Positions 21,429 to 30,351 of a DNA stretch of 64,000 nt are shown here, in pieces. The position numbers and the translations under genes were made by a program. The stretch comes from Caballeronia sordidicola (lineage in GTDB: Bacteria > Pseudomonadota > Gammaproteobacteria > Burkholderiales > Burkholderiaceae), in NCBI RefSeq assembly GCF_000729995.1, contig NZ_JNFG01000005.1, positions 186,001 to 250,000 of the forward strand, in the 5' to 3' direction. Below the pieces are notes generated by a model. It was not told the origin of the DNA and did no database searches. It saw only the letters and a list, made by a program, of their open reading frames with translations. Within the stretch, counting starts at the first letter, position 1, and each line of letters starts with the position of its first letter.

Positions 21429-24107
21429 GTGAAGGCAACCCGCATCGATCCCGATCACTTTCTTCAGGTGATCGCTAACGAAAACAAAGACAGCGCGCGT
21501 GGGCAACTGAAGATTTTTTTCGGCGCCTGCGCCGGAGTCGGCAAGACCTACGCGATGTTGCAGGCCGCGCGCCAGCGCCTGCATGAAGGTGTCGCGGTCC
21601 TGGTGGGCGAAGTGCAGACGCATGACCGGGAAGCCACCCGGCGTCTGCTGGAAGGGTTGCCCGGACTGCCGCGCAGGACCGTGCAGTATCGCGGTCTTAC
21701 GCTGCACGAATTCGACCTCGACGGCGCGCTTGCCGCTCGCCCGTCGCTGGTCCTCATAGACGAACTGGCCCACGCCAACGCGCCCGGCAGCCGCCACGCC
21801 AAGCGCTGGCAGGACGTAGAGGAACTGCTCGCGGCGGGCGTGGACGTGTACACCACGCTCAACGTCCAGCACCTGGAAAGCCTGAACGATATCGTGGGCG
21901 GCATCCTCGGCATCCGGGTGCGCGAGACGGTCCCCGACCAGTGCTTCGACCACGCTGCGGACGTAGTCCTGGTCGATCTGCCGCCTGACGATCTGCTGGC
22001 CCGCCTGGATGCCGGCAAGGTCTATCTGCCTGAGGCGGCCGAGCAGGCGCGCCGCAATTTCTTTCGCAAAGGCAATCTGATCGCACTACGCGAGCTCGCG
22101 CTGCGGCGCGTGGCGGACCGCGTGAATATCGATGTGCGCAGCTATCGCGACCGGAAATCGGTGCATACGGTCTGGGCGACGAAAGAGCGCCTGATGATCT
22201 GCGTGAAGGCCGAGCTATCGCATGAAAAGCTGATCCGCGAGGGCGTCCGTCTCGCGCAGCATCTGCAGGCCGACTGGATCGTCGTGCATGTCGATCGTCC
22301 TCGCGGCGCGCGCACTCAGGGCATGCGCGAGGCGCTGCTGAGACTGACGAAGCTGGCTGAAAGCCTCGGCGCCGAGTTCGCGAACCTTCCGGGTGAGGAC
22401 GTGGCGCAGACCTTGCTCGAGTACGTGCGTACGCGCAATGCGAACAAACTGGTGTTGGGGCGCGACAGGGGGCAACTGCGTTGGCCGTGGAGCCGGTCAC
22501 TTGCCGACCGTATCGCCGATGCGAACCCGGATCTCGGCCTGATACTGCTGAGTGCAGAGCGTCCAGCGCCGCGCGCCCGTGTGCCGTTGGCAACCCGGTC
22601 GACGGCCGGAACCGGGCTTAGGCCGCACCTGCGCTCACTCCTGCTCGCGACGCTCGCCTGTGCGTTCACTACGTTCATCGCAAGCTTGCTGCTGCTGTTT
22701 TTCGATTCTTCCAACGTGGTGATGCTGTTCATGTTCGCGGTCGTCTTGCTGGCGTTGCGGCTTGGACGAGCCGCCGGCGCCTGGGGCGCCGTGTTGAGCG
22801 TGGCGAGCTTCGACTTCTTTTTCGTCGAGCCGCGATTTTCGTTTGCCGTCTCCGACACGCAGTACCTGTTCACCTTCGTATTGGTGCTGGCGGTGGCGCT
22901 CGTCACGGGCGAGCTGGCAGCGCGGTTGCGCTTCAAGGCCCGGATGGCCACCGAGGGCGAGCGGCGTGCAACGGCCGTCGCCCTGGTGGCGCGCGAATTG
23001 TCCGGGGCGATCGAGACCGAGCAGATCGCCGCCGTTTGCACCGGGACCATCGCGCGCTTGTTTGCTGCACGCATAGCGTTGGTGGTCCCGGACCTGGAGG
23101 AGCATCTGACGTGCGCCGATCAAGCCGAATTCGTCGATACGTCCGTCGCACAATGGGTCTACGATCATGCGCAACCTGCCGGCAGCGGCACTCAGGTGCT
23201 GCCGGCAACAGAAGCGCTCTATCTGCCGCTGAAGGCGCCCATGCGCATGCGTGGCGTGCTGGTCATGTGCATGGAGGAAGGATCGTTGTCTCCCGATCCC
23301 GACGAACGGCGATTCCTCGACGCGTGCTGCTCGCTGATCGGGCTTGCGCTCGAACGTACGCACTTCGTCGAAATCGCGCAGGACACCCTCGTGCGCATGG
23401 AAGGTGAGCGGCTTCGCAACGCGCTGCTCGCGGCGGTGTCGCACGATCTGCGCACGCCGCTCACTGCAATCCGCGGACTTGCCGAAACGCTTGAGCCGAA
23501 CGATTTGCCGGCGGAGGAACAAGCGTCGGTGTCGCGTGCCATTCGTTTGCAGACCGAGAGCCTGCACCAGCTCGTGACCAACCTGCTCGATCTGGCGCGC
23601 ATGCAGAGCGAAGGCGTGCGGCTCAACCTGGAATGGCATGCACTCGATGAGATCATCGGCAGCGCGCTCAGGCGGCTGAGCAGCGTGCTCGCCGGGCACG
23701 TCGTGCGCACGCGCCTGGCCGCGGACTTGCCACTTGTCGAACTCGATGCGGTCAGCTTCGAGCGTGTCCTGGTCAATGTGCTCGACAACGCCGCGAAATA
23801 CACGCCCGCGGGTTCGACGGTGCAGATTCACGCGCGCGCGTCGGCGGATACCATGCATGTGTTCGTGGAAGATGACGGTCCGGGCTTGCCGTCCATCGAC
23901 GCTGAGCGCTTGTTCGAGGCTTTCACGCGCGGTACGAAGGAATCGTCGATCACGGGTGTCGGCCTGGGCCTGGCCCTGTGCCGCACCATCGTTGAAGCCC
24001 ATGCCGGCACGATCGACGTCGAACGCTGCGTACCGCATGGCACGCGCTTCGAAATCCGCCTGCCGCTTGGAACGCCACCCCATATCGATCAAGAGACTTT
24101 GTCATGA
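21429..24107 (+). CDS. kdpD: Osmosensitive K+ channel sensor histidine kinase
   Basis: 892 residues, GTG start. N-terminal KdpD domain with Walker A GACAGVGKT (32-40), universal-stress-like domain (about 250-370), four transmembrane helices (about 400-500), a GAF-like segment (about 520-650), HisKA with phosphorylated His672 in AVSHDLRTPLTAIRG, and HATPase (N box VLVNVLDNAAKYTP, G boxes EDDGPGLP and GVGLGLALC). It senses K+ limitation and osmotic stress and phosphorylates KdpE. It overlaps kdpE by 4 bases (ATGA). Confidence 0.96.
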   Translation: MKATRIDPDHFLQVIANENKDSARGQLKIFFGACAGVGKTYAMLQAARQRLHEGVAVLVGEVQTHDREATRRLLEGLPGLPRRTVQYRGLTLHEFDLDGALAARPSLVLIDELAHANAPGSRHAKRWQDVEELLAAGVDVYTTLNVQHLESLNDIVGGILGIRVRETVPDQCFDHAADVVLVDLPPDDLLARLDAGKVYLPEAAEQARRNFFRKGNLIALRELALRRVADRVNIDVRSYRDRKSVHTVWATKERLMICVKAELSHEKLIREGVRLAQHLQADWIVVHVDRPRGARTQGMREALLRLTKLAESLGAEFANLPGEDVAQTLLEYVRTRNANKLVLGRDRGQLRWPWSRSLADRIADANPDLGLILLSAERPAPRARVPLATRSTAGTGLRPHLRSLLLATLACAFTTFIASLLLLFFDSSNVVMLFMFAVVLLALRLGRAAGAWGAVLSVASFDFFFVEPRFSFAVSDTQYLFTFVLVLAVALVTGELAARLRFKARMATEGERRATAVALVARELSGAIETEQIAAVCTGTIARLFAARIALVVPDLEEHLTCADQAEFVDTSVAQWVYDHAQPAGSGTQVLPATEALYLPLKAPMRMRGVLVMCMEEGSLSPDPDERRFLDACCSLIGLALERTHFVEIAQDTLVRMEGERLRNALLAAVSHDLRTPLTAIRGLAETLEPNDLPAEEQASVSRAIRLQTESLHQLVTNLLDLARMQSEGVRLNLEWHALDEIIGSALRRLSSVLAGHVVRTRLAADLPLVELDAVSFERVLVNVLDNAAKYTPAGSTVQIHARASADTMHVFVEDDGPGLPSIDAERLFEAFTRGTKESSITGVGLGLALCRTIVEAHAGTIDVERCVPHGTRFEIRLPLGTPPHIDQETLS

Positions 24108-24802
24108 GTAAGCTACGCGTGCTGATAGTGGAAGACGAAGCGGATATCCGGCGCTTCATTCGCCTGTCGCTCGAGCGAGAAGGCATGACGGTCTTCGAGG
24201 CGACCACGGCCGCGCAGGCGCGAATCGAGTCAGCGAGCCGGCAGCCGCATCTGGTGATCGTCGATCTCGGCTTGCCGGATGAAGACGGCAAGGATTTCAT
24301 CCGTGACATGCGCAATTGGTCCAGTGCGCCCGTGCTCGTACTGTCGGCCCGGGACAGGGAAGAAGAGAAGGTTGAAGCATTGAACGTTGGCGCGGACGAC
24401 TACCTGACCAAGCCTTTCGGCGTGCCGGAACTGATCGCGCGAGTGCGCGCACAGTTGCGGCGCGCGAACGTCGTGAGCGTGGGGCGGACGTCGTCCGTTG
24501 TGAAGTTCGGGACGATCCACGTCGACCTCGCCACTTACGAAGTCATCCGCGCCGGCGTGCCGGTGCATATGACGCCAACGGAATTTCGCCTGCTCACCGC
24601 GCTGATCCGCGGTTACGGCAAGGTCATTACGCACCGGCAGCTTCTGCTTGAAGTCTGGGGGCCAGGTTACGTAGACCGCCCGCACTACCTGCGGGTCTAT
24701 ATGACCAATCTGCGCCAGAAGCTCGAAGACGATCCGGCCCAGCCAAAGCACCTGATCACCGAGTTGCAGGTGGGCTATCGCCTGGCTGGCATATCGACCT
24801 AG
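24104..24802 (+). CDS. kdpE: KdpE response regulator
   Basis: 232-residue OmpR-family regulator. The receiver domain has the acidic pair EDEAD (10-14), phospho-acceptor Asp54 in IVDLGLPDEDG, and the conserved lysine in LTKPFGVPELIARV. The C-terminal winged helix has LTPTEFRLL-like MTPTEFRLLTALI and YLRVYMTNLRQKLE. It activates kdpFABC when phosphorylated by KdpD, to which it is coupled by an ATGA overlap. Confidence 0.96.
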   Translation: MSKLRVLIVEDEADIRRFIRLSLEREGMTVFEATTAAQARIESASRQPHLVIVDLGLPDEDGKDFIRDMRNWSSAPVLVLSARDREEEKVEALNVGADDYLTKPFGVPELIARVRAQLRRANVVSVGRTSSVVKFGTIHVDLATYEVIRAGVPVHMTPTEFRLLTALIRGYGKVITHRQLLLEVWGPGYVDRPHYLRVYMTNLRQKLEDDPAQPKHLITELQVGYRLAGIST

Positions 24803-25236
24803 GTCTCAATGTTCGAGCCCCGGACGAAACGTCTGAGTGCGCCACGTCGCCTGGTGAACATGCCTTCGTATAGGGTGCCCTAAACACCTGTTTGATGCCG
24901 GTACCCATAGAGACGATTTCCCACTAGCGCGACCGAGAATATCCTGATTCCACTGGATCGGCGACTCGTGGAGGTGCTTAGCCATCGACCGATGGCCTCA
25001 CGGTGCGCGGCGTCGCGCAGATACCAGATATCTTGAGGATGTGACCGTGGATGAACTGAAGCTGGGGAAGCCCGCCGTCCTGGACCAAGTGTTGAAAAAC
25101 GGAATGATGATAACGGGGCCGAACGCATCGTCCGTCGTCGGTTATCTCGGGCACCGCACGCCGCTCGATCAGGGCATTGACGGCGACTTGACGGCGACGC
25201 TCAGAAGCCGCGACAACTGCGTAAGGTTGAGATGCA
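24803..25236. other. Intergenic region with possible decayed coding sequence
   Basis: About 430 bases after kdpE. Two short stretches read like protein (NILIPLDRRLVEVL near 24935-24980 and DELKLGKPAVLDQVL near 25050-25095) but are in different frames, broken by stops and lack starts. They may be the relic of a small gene; nothing functional can be claimed. The promoter of the following two-gene unit should be near 25200. Confidence 0.35.
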
Positions 25237-26898
25237 ATGGAAAAACCCGTCATCCTGGCTGTCGACGACGACCCCATCGTGGCCGGTGCGGTTGCGCGCG
25301 ACTTGCAGGTCGCCTACGGCGAGCATTATCAGATCGTGCGCACTGTGTCGGGGCAGGCGGCGCTCGAGGCGGCGCAGCAACTGCGCCTGCAAAATCGAGC
25401 CATCGCGCTTTTCATCGCGGATCAGCGCATGCCGCAGATGAGCGGCCTCGAGTTCCTCGAACAGGCGGTCGAGCTGTTTCCCGAAGCCAAGCGCGTGCTG
25501 TTGACGGCGTACGCAGACACGGACGCCGCGATCCGCGCGATCAACTCGGTGCACCTTGATCAATATCTGCTTAAGCCCTGGCATCCGCCGGAACAGAACT
25601 TCTATCCAGCGCTCGACGATCTGCTTGCGGACTGGCAGGCTTCCTTTCGTCCGGCATTTCAAGGCATTCGCTTGCTCGATCACCGTTGGTCGCCGCAAGG
25701 GCACCAGTTGCGCGACTTCATGGCGCGCAATCACATTCCGTACCATTGGGTCGACGTGGAACGGCAAGACGAGTCCGATCCACTGCTGAGTTCGCTGAAT
25801 CCGGCGCATCGGCAACTGCCCGCGGTGGTGTTCGAGGACGGCACCGTGCTCAGCCGCCCTTCGACCGCGCAGATCGCCGAGCAGGTGGGGTTGCGCACGC
25901 GTTCGACCACGCCGTTCTACGACCTGGTGATCGTCGGCGGTGGGCCAGCCGGGCTGGCTGCGGCAGTGTATGGCGCCTCAGAAGGGCTGCGCGTGGCGAT
26001 CATTGAATACGACGCGCCAGGTGGCCAGGCGGGAACGAGTTCCCGCATCGAGAACTATCTCGGCTTTCCGGCCGGCGTCAGCGGCGCGGAGTTGTCGCGC
26101 CGCGCACTGATGCAGGCAAAGCGCTTCGGCGCGGAAATGATCCTGACGCAACATGCGGTCGGTTTGCGTGTCGACGCACCGTACAAATTCATCACACTGT
26201 CCGACGGTTCCGAGGTCAGCTGTTTTGCCCTGGTGGTCGCAAGCGGCGTGTCCTATCGCAAGCTGGATGCCCTCGGCGTCGATGCGCTCACCGGAGCAGG
26301 GGTCTACTACGGCGCGGCATTGGTCGAGGCGGTCGCTTGCGTCAAGCAGGACGTGTATGTCGTAGGCGGCGCCAATTCAGCGGGGCAGGGCGCGATGTTC
26401 CTGTCCAGGTATGCGCGATCGGTGACGCTCCTGTGCCGCCGCGCCTCTCTGACTGCCGGCATGTCGCACTATTTGATCGAGCAGATTCACGATACCGAGA
26501 ACATTCATGTGCGGCCCTTTACGGAAGTCGACAGCGTAGGCGGCGAGGGCCACCTCACCGAAATCACCTTGCGTGATGTACAGACCAGGCGCGTGGAGAC
26601 GCTTCAAGCAAACGGTCTATTCATTTTCATCGGCGCCGCGCCGTGCACAGACTGGCTGCGCGGGGTGGTCGAGCGCGACGAGCATGGCTTTTTATTGACC
26701 GGTCGCAGCCTGGTCAAGGCAGGCAGACCGCCAGCCGGATGGCGGCTCGGGCGCGACCCTTTCCTCCTTGAGACCAGCGTCCCCGGTATCTTCGCGGCCG
26801 GCGACGTACGTGCCGATTCGGTCAAGCGCGTCGCGTCGGCTGTGGGGGAGGGATCGATTGCGGTGCATTTCATTCACCAGTACCTGGCTAACATATGA
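25237..26898 (+). CDS. Receiver / thioredoxin-like / thioredoxin-reductase-like flavoprotein fusion
   Basis: 553 residues in three parts. Residues 1-125 are a response-regulator receiver (DDDP at 10-13, phospho-acceptor Asp62 in IADQRMP, Lys113 in LLKPW). Residues about 143-220 look like a glutaredoxin/thioredoxin-fold domain without a CxxC. Residues 227-553 are a two-dinucleotide-binding flavoprotein related to thioredoxin reductase (GGGPAG 234-239, VVGGANSAGQ, GIFAAGDVRADSVKRVASAVGEG). Where thioredoxin reductase has its redox CxxC, this protein reads YYGAAL, so it cannot reduce thioredoxin by the usual route. It may be an NAD(P)H oxidase or other reductase switched by phosphorylation. Coupled by ATGA overlap to a histidine kinase. 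Confidence 0.88.
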   Translation: MEKPVILAVDDDPIVAGAVARDLQVAYGEHYQIVRTVSGQAALEAAQQLRLQNRAIALFIADQRMPQMSGLEFLEQAVELFPEAKRVLLTAYADTDAAIRAINSVHLDQYLLKPWHPPEQNFYPALDDLLADWQASFRPAFQGIRLLDHRWSPQGHQLRDFMARNHIPYHWVDVERQDESDPLLSSLNPAHRQLPAVVFEDGTVLSRPSTAQIAEQVGLRTRSTTPFYDLVIVGGGPAGLAAAVYGASEGLRVAIIEYDAPGGQAGTSSRIENYLGFPAGVSGAELSRRALMQAKRFGAEMILTQHAVGLRVDAPYKFITLSDGSEVSCFALVVASGVSYRKLDALGVDALTGAGVYYGAALVEAVACVKQDVYVVGGANSAGQGAMFLSRYARSVTLLCRRASLTAGMSHYLIEQIHDTENIHVRPFTEVDSVGGEGHLTEITLRDVQTRRVETLQANGLFIFIGAAPCTDWLRGVVERDEHGFLLTGRSLVKAGRPPAGWRLGRDPFLLETSVPGIFAAGDVRADSVKRVASAVGEGSIAVHFIHQYLANI

Positions 26899-28325
26899 GC
26901 GATCTGTCCACATTGTTCGAGATGCCGCTCTTCGCGGGATTGTCCGAGGAGTGCAAGCGACGAGTGAGTGCAAACCTGAGCGAGCGCCGCCTGAAGCAGG
27001 GGGAGGTCCTGATGCGCGAAGGGCAATGCGTCACCCACCAATTCATTCTGCTCGAGGGCGAACTTGTAACGGAACGAGTGGTGAGTGGACGGCAGATGTT
27101 TAGTGAAACGCGCACCGCGCCGACGTCGATTGCCGAGGCTTCGCTGCTTGCCGGAGTGCCGGCGCCATGGACCTACACCGCCGCGACAGACTGCCATCTG
27201 GTTGCGCTTTCGGAGGAGATGTTCCATACCCTGGTACGCGAATGCGAGTCCTTCAGCAGGATCATTTACCGTTCCATGTACGCACGCGTCAACGTCTACG
27301 ACACGTTTATGCTTACCGGCGAAAAGCTGGCCGCTCTGGGCCGGTTATCGGCCGGACTCGCGCATGAGCTGAACAATCCGGCGGCGGCTGTAGCGCGTGC
27401 CGCGGACAGCTTGCGCGAGTCGCTCGACACCCTGCGTGAGGCGACTCGTGTACTCGTCATGAGCGCGATGCCGCCTGCAGTGATGAACACGCTGAACGAC
27501 TGGGCTAGCCGTGCCGCGCCGGCGGCGGATACCGCGCCTCAAGCTGCGTTGCGGCAAAGCGAAGCGGAAAGCCTGCTCGCCGACTGGCTGGCGGAACGCG
27601 GCATCGAAAAACCCTGGCTGCTTGCACCGCAACTCGTGGCAGCAGGGTTCGCGCCGGAAGGTCTTGCGCCGCTAGCCGAACGCCTGACGTCCGAACAGTC
27701 CTGCGCCGGCATCCGCTGGCTGGCCGCGACACTGGAACTGCGTTCCCTCGCAGAGCAGGCATGGCTTGGTGCAGGCCGGATCTCGGAGATCGTGAAAGCC
27801 ATGAAGGATTATTCCTACATGGACCAAGCCCCCTTGCAAGAGGTCGACATTCACGACGGCATAGAAGATACGTTGACCATCATGTCGTACAAACTCAAAC
27901 ACGGGATCATTGTGAAGCGGGACTACGATCGCGCCTTGCCGCACGTGCCAGTCTACGGCAGCGAACTCAACCAGGTCTGGACCAACCTGATAGACAACGC
28001 GATCGACGCGATGGAGGGCAGTGGCGAGCTTTCCATTCGTTCTTACCAGGAAGGCGACTATGTTGTAGTCGAAATTGGTGATACCGGAACGGGTATTCCG
28101 GCCGAGATCCTCCCGCTGCTCTTCGAGCCTTTCTATACCACCAAGCCGCTAGGTAAGGGCACCGGTCTGGGTCTTCATATGGCGTACCGCACCGTTGTAC
28201 ACCGCCACAACGGGACGATCAATGCTGTGTCTCATGCCGGCGAGACGAAATTCCAGGTGCGCCTGCCCTTCGGCGTCGGTAGAAAACCTGACGGTTCGAT
28301 CCTGTCATCCGGTCCGATCGCGTGA
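26895..28325 (+). CDS. Cyclic-nucleotide-binding-domain sensor histidine kinase
   Basis: 476 residues, starting within the ATGA overlap. Residues about 8-130 form a CRP-type cyclic-nucleotide-binding fold (LFAGLSEECKRRVS, REGQCVTHQFILLEGEL), which in many redox sensors binds no nucleotide. The HisKA helix has the phospho-acceptor His in SAGLAHELNNPAAAV; a long helical insert separates it from the HATPase domain (N box WTNLIDNAIDAM, G boxes GDTGTGIP and GKGTGLGL). No transmembrane helix. It is the obvious kinase for the receiver of the preceding flavoprotein; together they form a two-component unit whose output is an enzyme. Confidence 0.9.
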   Translation: MSDLSTLFEMPLFAGLSEECKRRVSANLSERRLKQGEVLMREGQCVTHQFILLEGELVTERVVSGRQMFSETRTAPTSIAEASLLAGVPAPWTYTAATDCHLVALSEEMFHTLVRECESFSRIIYRSMYARVNVYDTFMLTGEKLAALGRLSAGLAHELNNPAAAVARAADSLRESLDTLREATRVLVMSAMPPAVMNTLNDWASRAAPAADTAPQAALRQSEAESLLADWLAERGIEKPWLLAPQLVAAGFAPEGLAPLAERLTSEQSCAGIRWLAATLELRSLAEQAWLGAGRISEIVKAMKDYSYMDQAPLQEVDIHDGIEDTLTIMSYKLKHGIIVKRDYDRALPHVPVYGSELNQVWTNLIDNAIDAMEGSGELSIRSYQEGDYVVVEIGDTGTGIPAEILPLLFEPFYTTKPLGKGTGLGLHMAYRTVVHRHNGTINAVSHAGETKFQVRLPFGVGRKPDGSILSSGPIA

Positions 28326-28428
28326 GCTCAAAACGGTCTTGCCGAAGCATGCTAAACCTTGCCGATAAGATGATTGGTTAGCCAAACTAAGGATAAGCAT
28401 CGTTGTTTCGCGCTGCGTCCCGGCGGCA

Positions 28429-28560
28429 CTATTGCATGCAGATCGACGTGTAATCCACAGTGCGCCGGATTAAGTAATGACGGCCCGTTGGTGAGAGCCA
28501 AGGGTCTGTGCAAACAATTTCGAGGTACCCATTGGCCAGAAGCGTGATTGACGTCGACAT
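28429..28560 (-). CDS. 43-residue conserved small protein, copy 1
   Basis: Reads MSTSITLLANGYLEI at the start and DYTSICMQ at the end. The start at 28560 is chosen because the second copy at 63625-63756 is the same length (43 codons plus stop) and identical at most positions, with substitutions such as I/V, L/I and T/S that favour a translated product. CAGGGTG lies 6-7 bases upstream in both. No signal peptide or transmembrane helix is clear; two cysteines or one occur depending on the copy. Function unknown. The homology continues upstream through the leader. Confidence 0.6.
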   Translation of the reverse strand: MSTSITLLANGYLEIVCTDPWLSPTGRHYLIRRTVDYTSICMQ

Positions 28561-28765
28561 ATTTTCACCCTGAGGGAGTCGCTGGTGCGTTGCCAAACGT
28601 CTGAGTAAGCCCACCGAAAAGCGGGCTTTCGGGGTGTGCTTATCAGACTCTGTTCGTACGCTGTCACGTGGGTGCTGCGTCATGCTCGAGGATTTGGGAG
28701 ACCGCCTGGTGCGCACCGCGTTGTATTAAAGGTACTTCCGATTCCAAACATAAACCATGCTACAA
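28429..28765 (-). repeat. Small-ORF cassette, copy 1 (ORF plus about 200-bp leader)
   Basis: Matches 63625-63965 in the same orientation. The best conserved noncoding blocks are CGCTGTCACGTGGGTGCTGC, CACCGCGTTGTATTAAAGGT with TACTTCC, and ATAAACCATGCTACA. Read on the minus strand, the TTTAATACAA block could contain a -10 box, which would leave a leader of about 160 bases before the ORF. Confidence 0.7.
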
Positions 28766-28798
28766 GCGGACGGTTGCCCGCCATCTTGGTCTTGCCAG

Positions 28799-29100
28799 TT
28801 AATACTTTGATGTGCATGGATCCGCCACAACCGAAGGTTCGCCCACTTTCTGCGCGGTGAGCGCGCAGGAGATAACCTGATGATATTCGTCGATCGCAAG
28901 ATGGGGTTGGCGCCAGGTCCGGTGCGCCGGAACGTCGTGCTTCTCCTGATGCCATTCGTCTCCACCGTAGACCTTGAGTCCGTTGGAATCAACGATCACG
29001 AGCCTGCCCGGTTCGAGCGCCTGGCTCAGCACGTGCCGTGGTACTGAAATGCTGCGCTCGGACCTTCGGTCGTCCGTTGACCAGAGGGCAACGATATGTG
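28799..29100 (-). pseudogene. IS5-family transposase remnant
   Basis: The minus frame contains VDSNGLKVYGGDEWHQ, then TWRQPHLAIDE and ISCALTAQKVGEPSVVADP. This is the catalytic-core region of IS5-type DDE transposases (the VDSTGLKI...EW...RRTWRKLHLAVDE segment; the first D is a catalytic residue). Weak N-terminal homology (SISVPRHVLSQALE) continues to about 29100. Both ends are missing, the frame breaks after VADP, and no terminal inverted repeats were found. It is a dead fragment. Confidence 0.75.
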
Positions 29101-29322
29101 ACCTTAATTGCTCTTGCTCGATTGGTGTTGCTCAGCGAGCATCAATGCGCGAGGGCTAAGGTTGAAGAGTGCAAAGGCCGTCGGGCCGAAGACCGTCATC
29201 ACCATGCAACGTACCGTCGTCGCGGCAAACAAAAACCAATGATTGATTTATGCGACCGACAATCCGTACGGCATCGCGCTTAACGCCGGATGCCGGACAC
29301 CAGAACTAGCAAGGAATCCAAC

Positions 29323-30105
29323 ATGTCAGTTAGCGCTGTCACCAACAATAGTGGCGCGAGTCTGCGGCAAGCAGACACGAAATCCGCATCCAGCAAAAAA
29401 TCCACAGAGACTATCGCAGCCAATGCCGTGAATTCAGCATCGACGTCAAAGGGGTCCGCGGCCGAGTCGTCGACCCAGGTGACACTCAGCCCCGAGGCCC
29501 AGATTCTTGCGCAGCTCGCGGCAGAGGGCATCACCTTCACGATAGCTGACGCACAAGGCAACCCCGTCGGGCCAGCAAGTATCGCGGCAGTGACCTTGCC
29601 GTCGCGATCGTCTGGAGAGTCGATCGATGGCTACGCAATGCGAGTTTGTTCGGCGCTTTCCGCTACTGGCCTCAACGTGGCGATGACTGATCCGGGTGGC
29701 ATCAGCATGAGAATCTCGAAGATAACTGATTCAGAACGGTCGGGGACTGGTGACGAGATTCTGCGGATTGCGAAGGATCAAGACCAAAATATTGTGCCGC
29801 CTACGAGCGGCGACCAATACGACGGTGACATTTCACAGTCGGCCTTCAAAACTGTGATCCAGCAGATGGGCGGGACGACGACGGAAGCTACCCAAATCTT
29901 CGCTTTGTTCGACACCGACCACAACGCGTCCATATCCAATTCAGAACTGCTGAGCGGTATGTCCCAGCTTGGCAGCAGCGCGCCGGGTTCGCCGGGCCAG
30001 GAACTCCTGAAACTGCTCGTCCCCGCTGGGGACAGCGCCCTCACCGGTAGCGAATTTCTCAGTTTCGAATCGACAATGGTGGCAGCGGAAAAACCCGCGG
30101 GTTGA
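29323..30105 (+). CDS. EF-hand domain protein
   Basis: 260 residues from the ATG at 29323, with AAGGA 8 bases upstream; the frame is open slightly further, to 29290. The N-terminal 55 residues are Ser/Ala/Thr-rich and look disordered. Residues 197-208 form a canonical calcium-binding loop (DTDHNASISNSE, ligands at 197, 199, 201, 203 and 208). A second, degenerate hand may follow near DSALTGSEFLSFE. There is no signal peptide. Similar proteins in Burkholderia and Xanthomonas are of unknown role. A calcium-responsive or secreted function is possible but not shown. Confidence 0.75.
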   Translation: MSVSAVTNNSGASLRQADTKSASSKKSTETIAANAVNSASTSKGSAAESSTQVTLSPEAQILAQLAAEGITFTIADAQGNPVGPASIAAVTLPSRSSGESIDGYAMRVCSALSATGLNVAMTDPGGISMRISKITDSERSGTGDEILRIAKDQDQNIVPPTSGDQYDGDISQSAFKTVIQQMGGTTTEATQIFALFDTDHNASISNSELLSGMSQLGSSAPGSPGQELLKLLVPAGDSALTGSEFLSFESTMVAAEKPAG

Positions 30106-30351
30106 AACGTCGAGCCAGGCAGTCATTGATTGGAGCGCGGCGCTGCGGCGGGCGCTTCGAACAGTCGACAAGCCACGAGGAGTCGTAGATTAAAAAGGTT
30201 TACTCGTAAACGAAGGGGCATATCCGGCATATCGGGCGTTCGGTCAACGTGTCCGTTTTGAACTTCAATGCCCCAGGTTATCGGGCTTGAGGCAGTGCCG
30301 GAGATCAAACGAACACCTTGACGATCGAATGGCTTGAGCGTCGACTTGACG

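Noticed and set aside
24880..25128. Possible small gene after kdpE
   Set aside because: Protein-like stretches are in different frames with stops and no start; kept only as a possible relic.
25237..26898. True thioredoxin reductase
   Set aside because: The redox CxxC is absent (YYGAAL at that place) and a receiver domain is fused.
28799..29100. Functional insertion sequence
   Set aside because: Only an internal transposase segment is present, the frame is broken and no terminal repeats were found.
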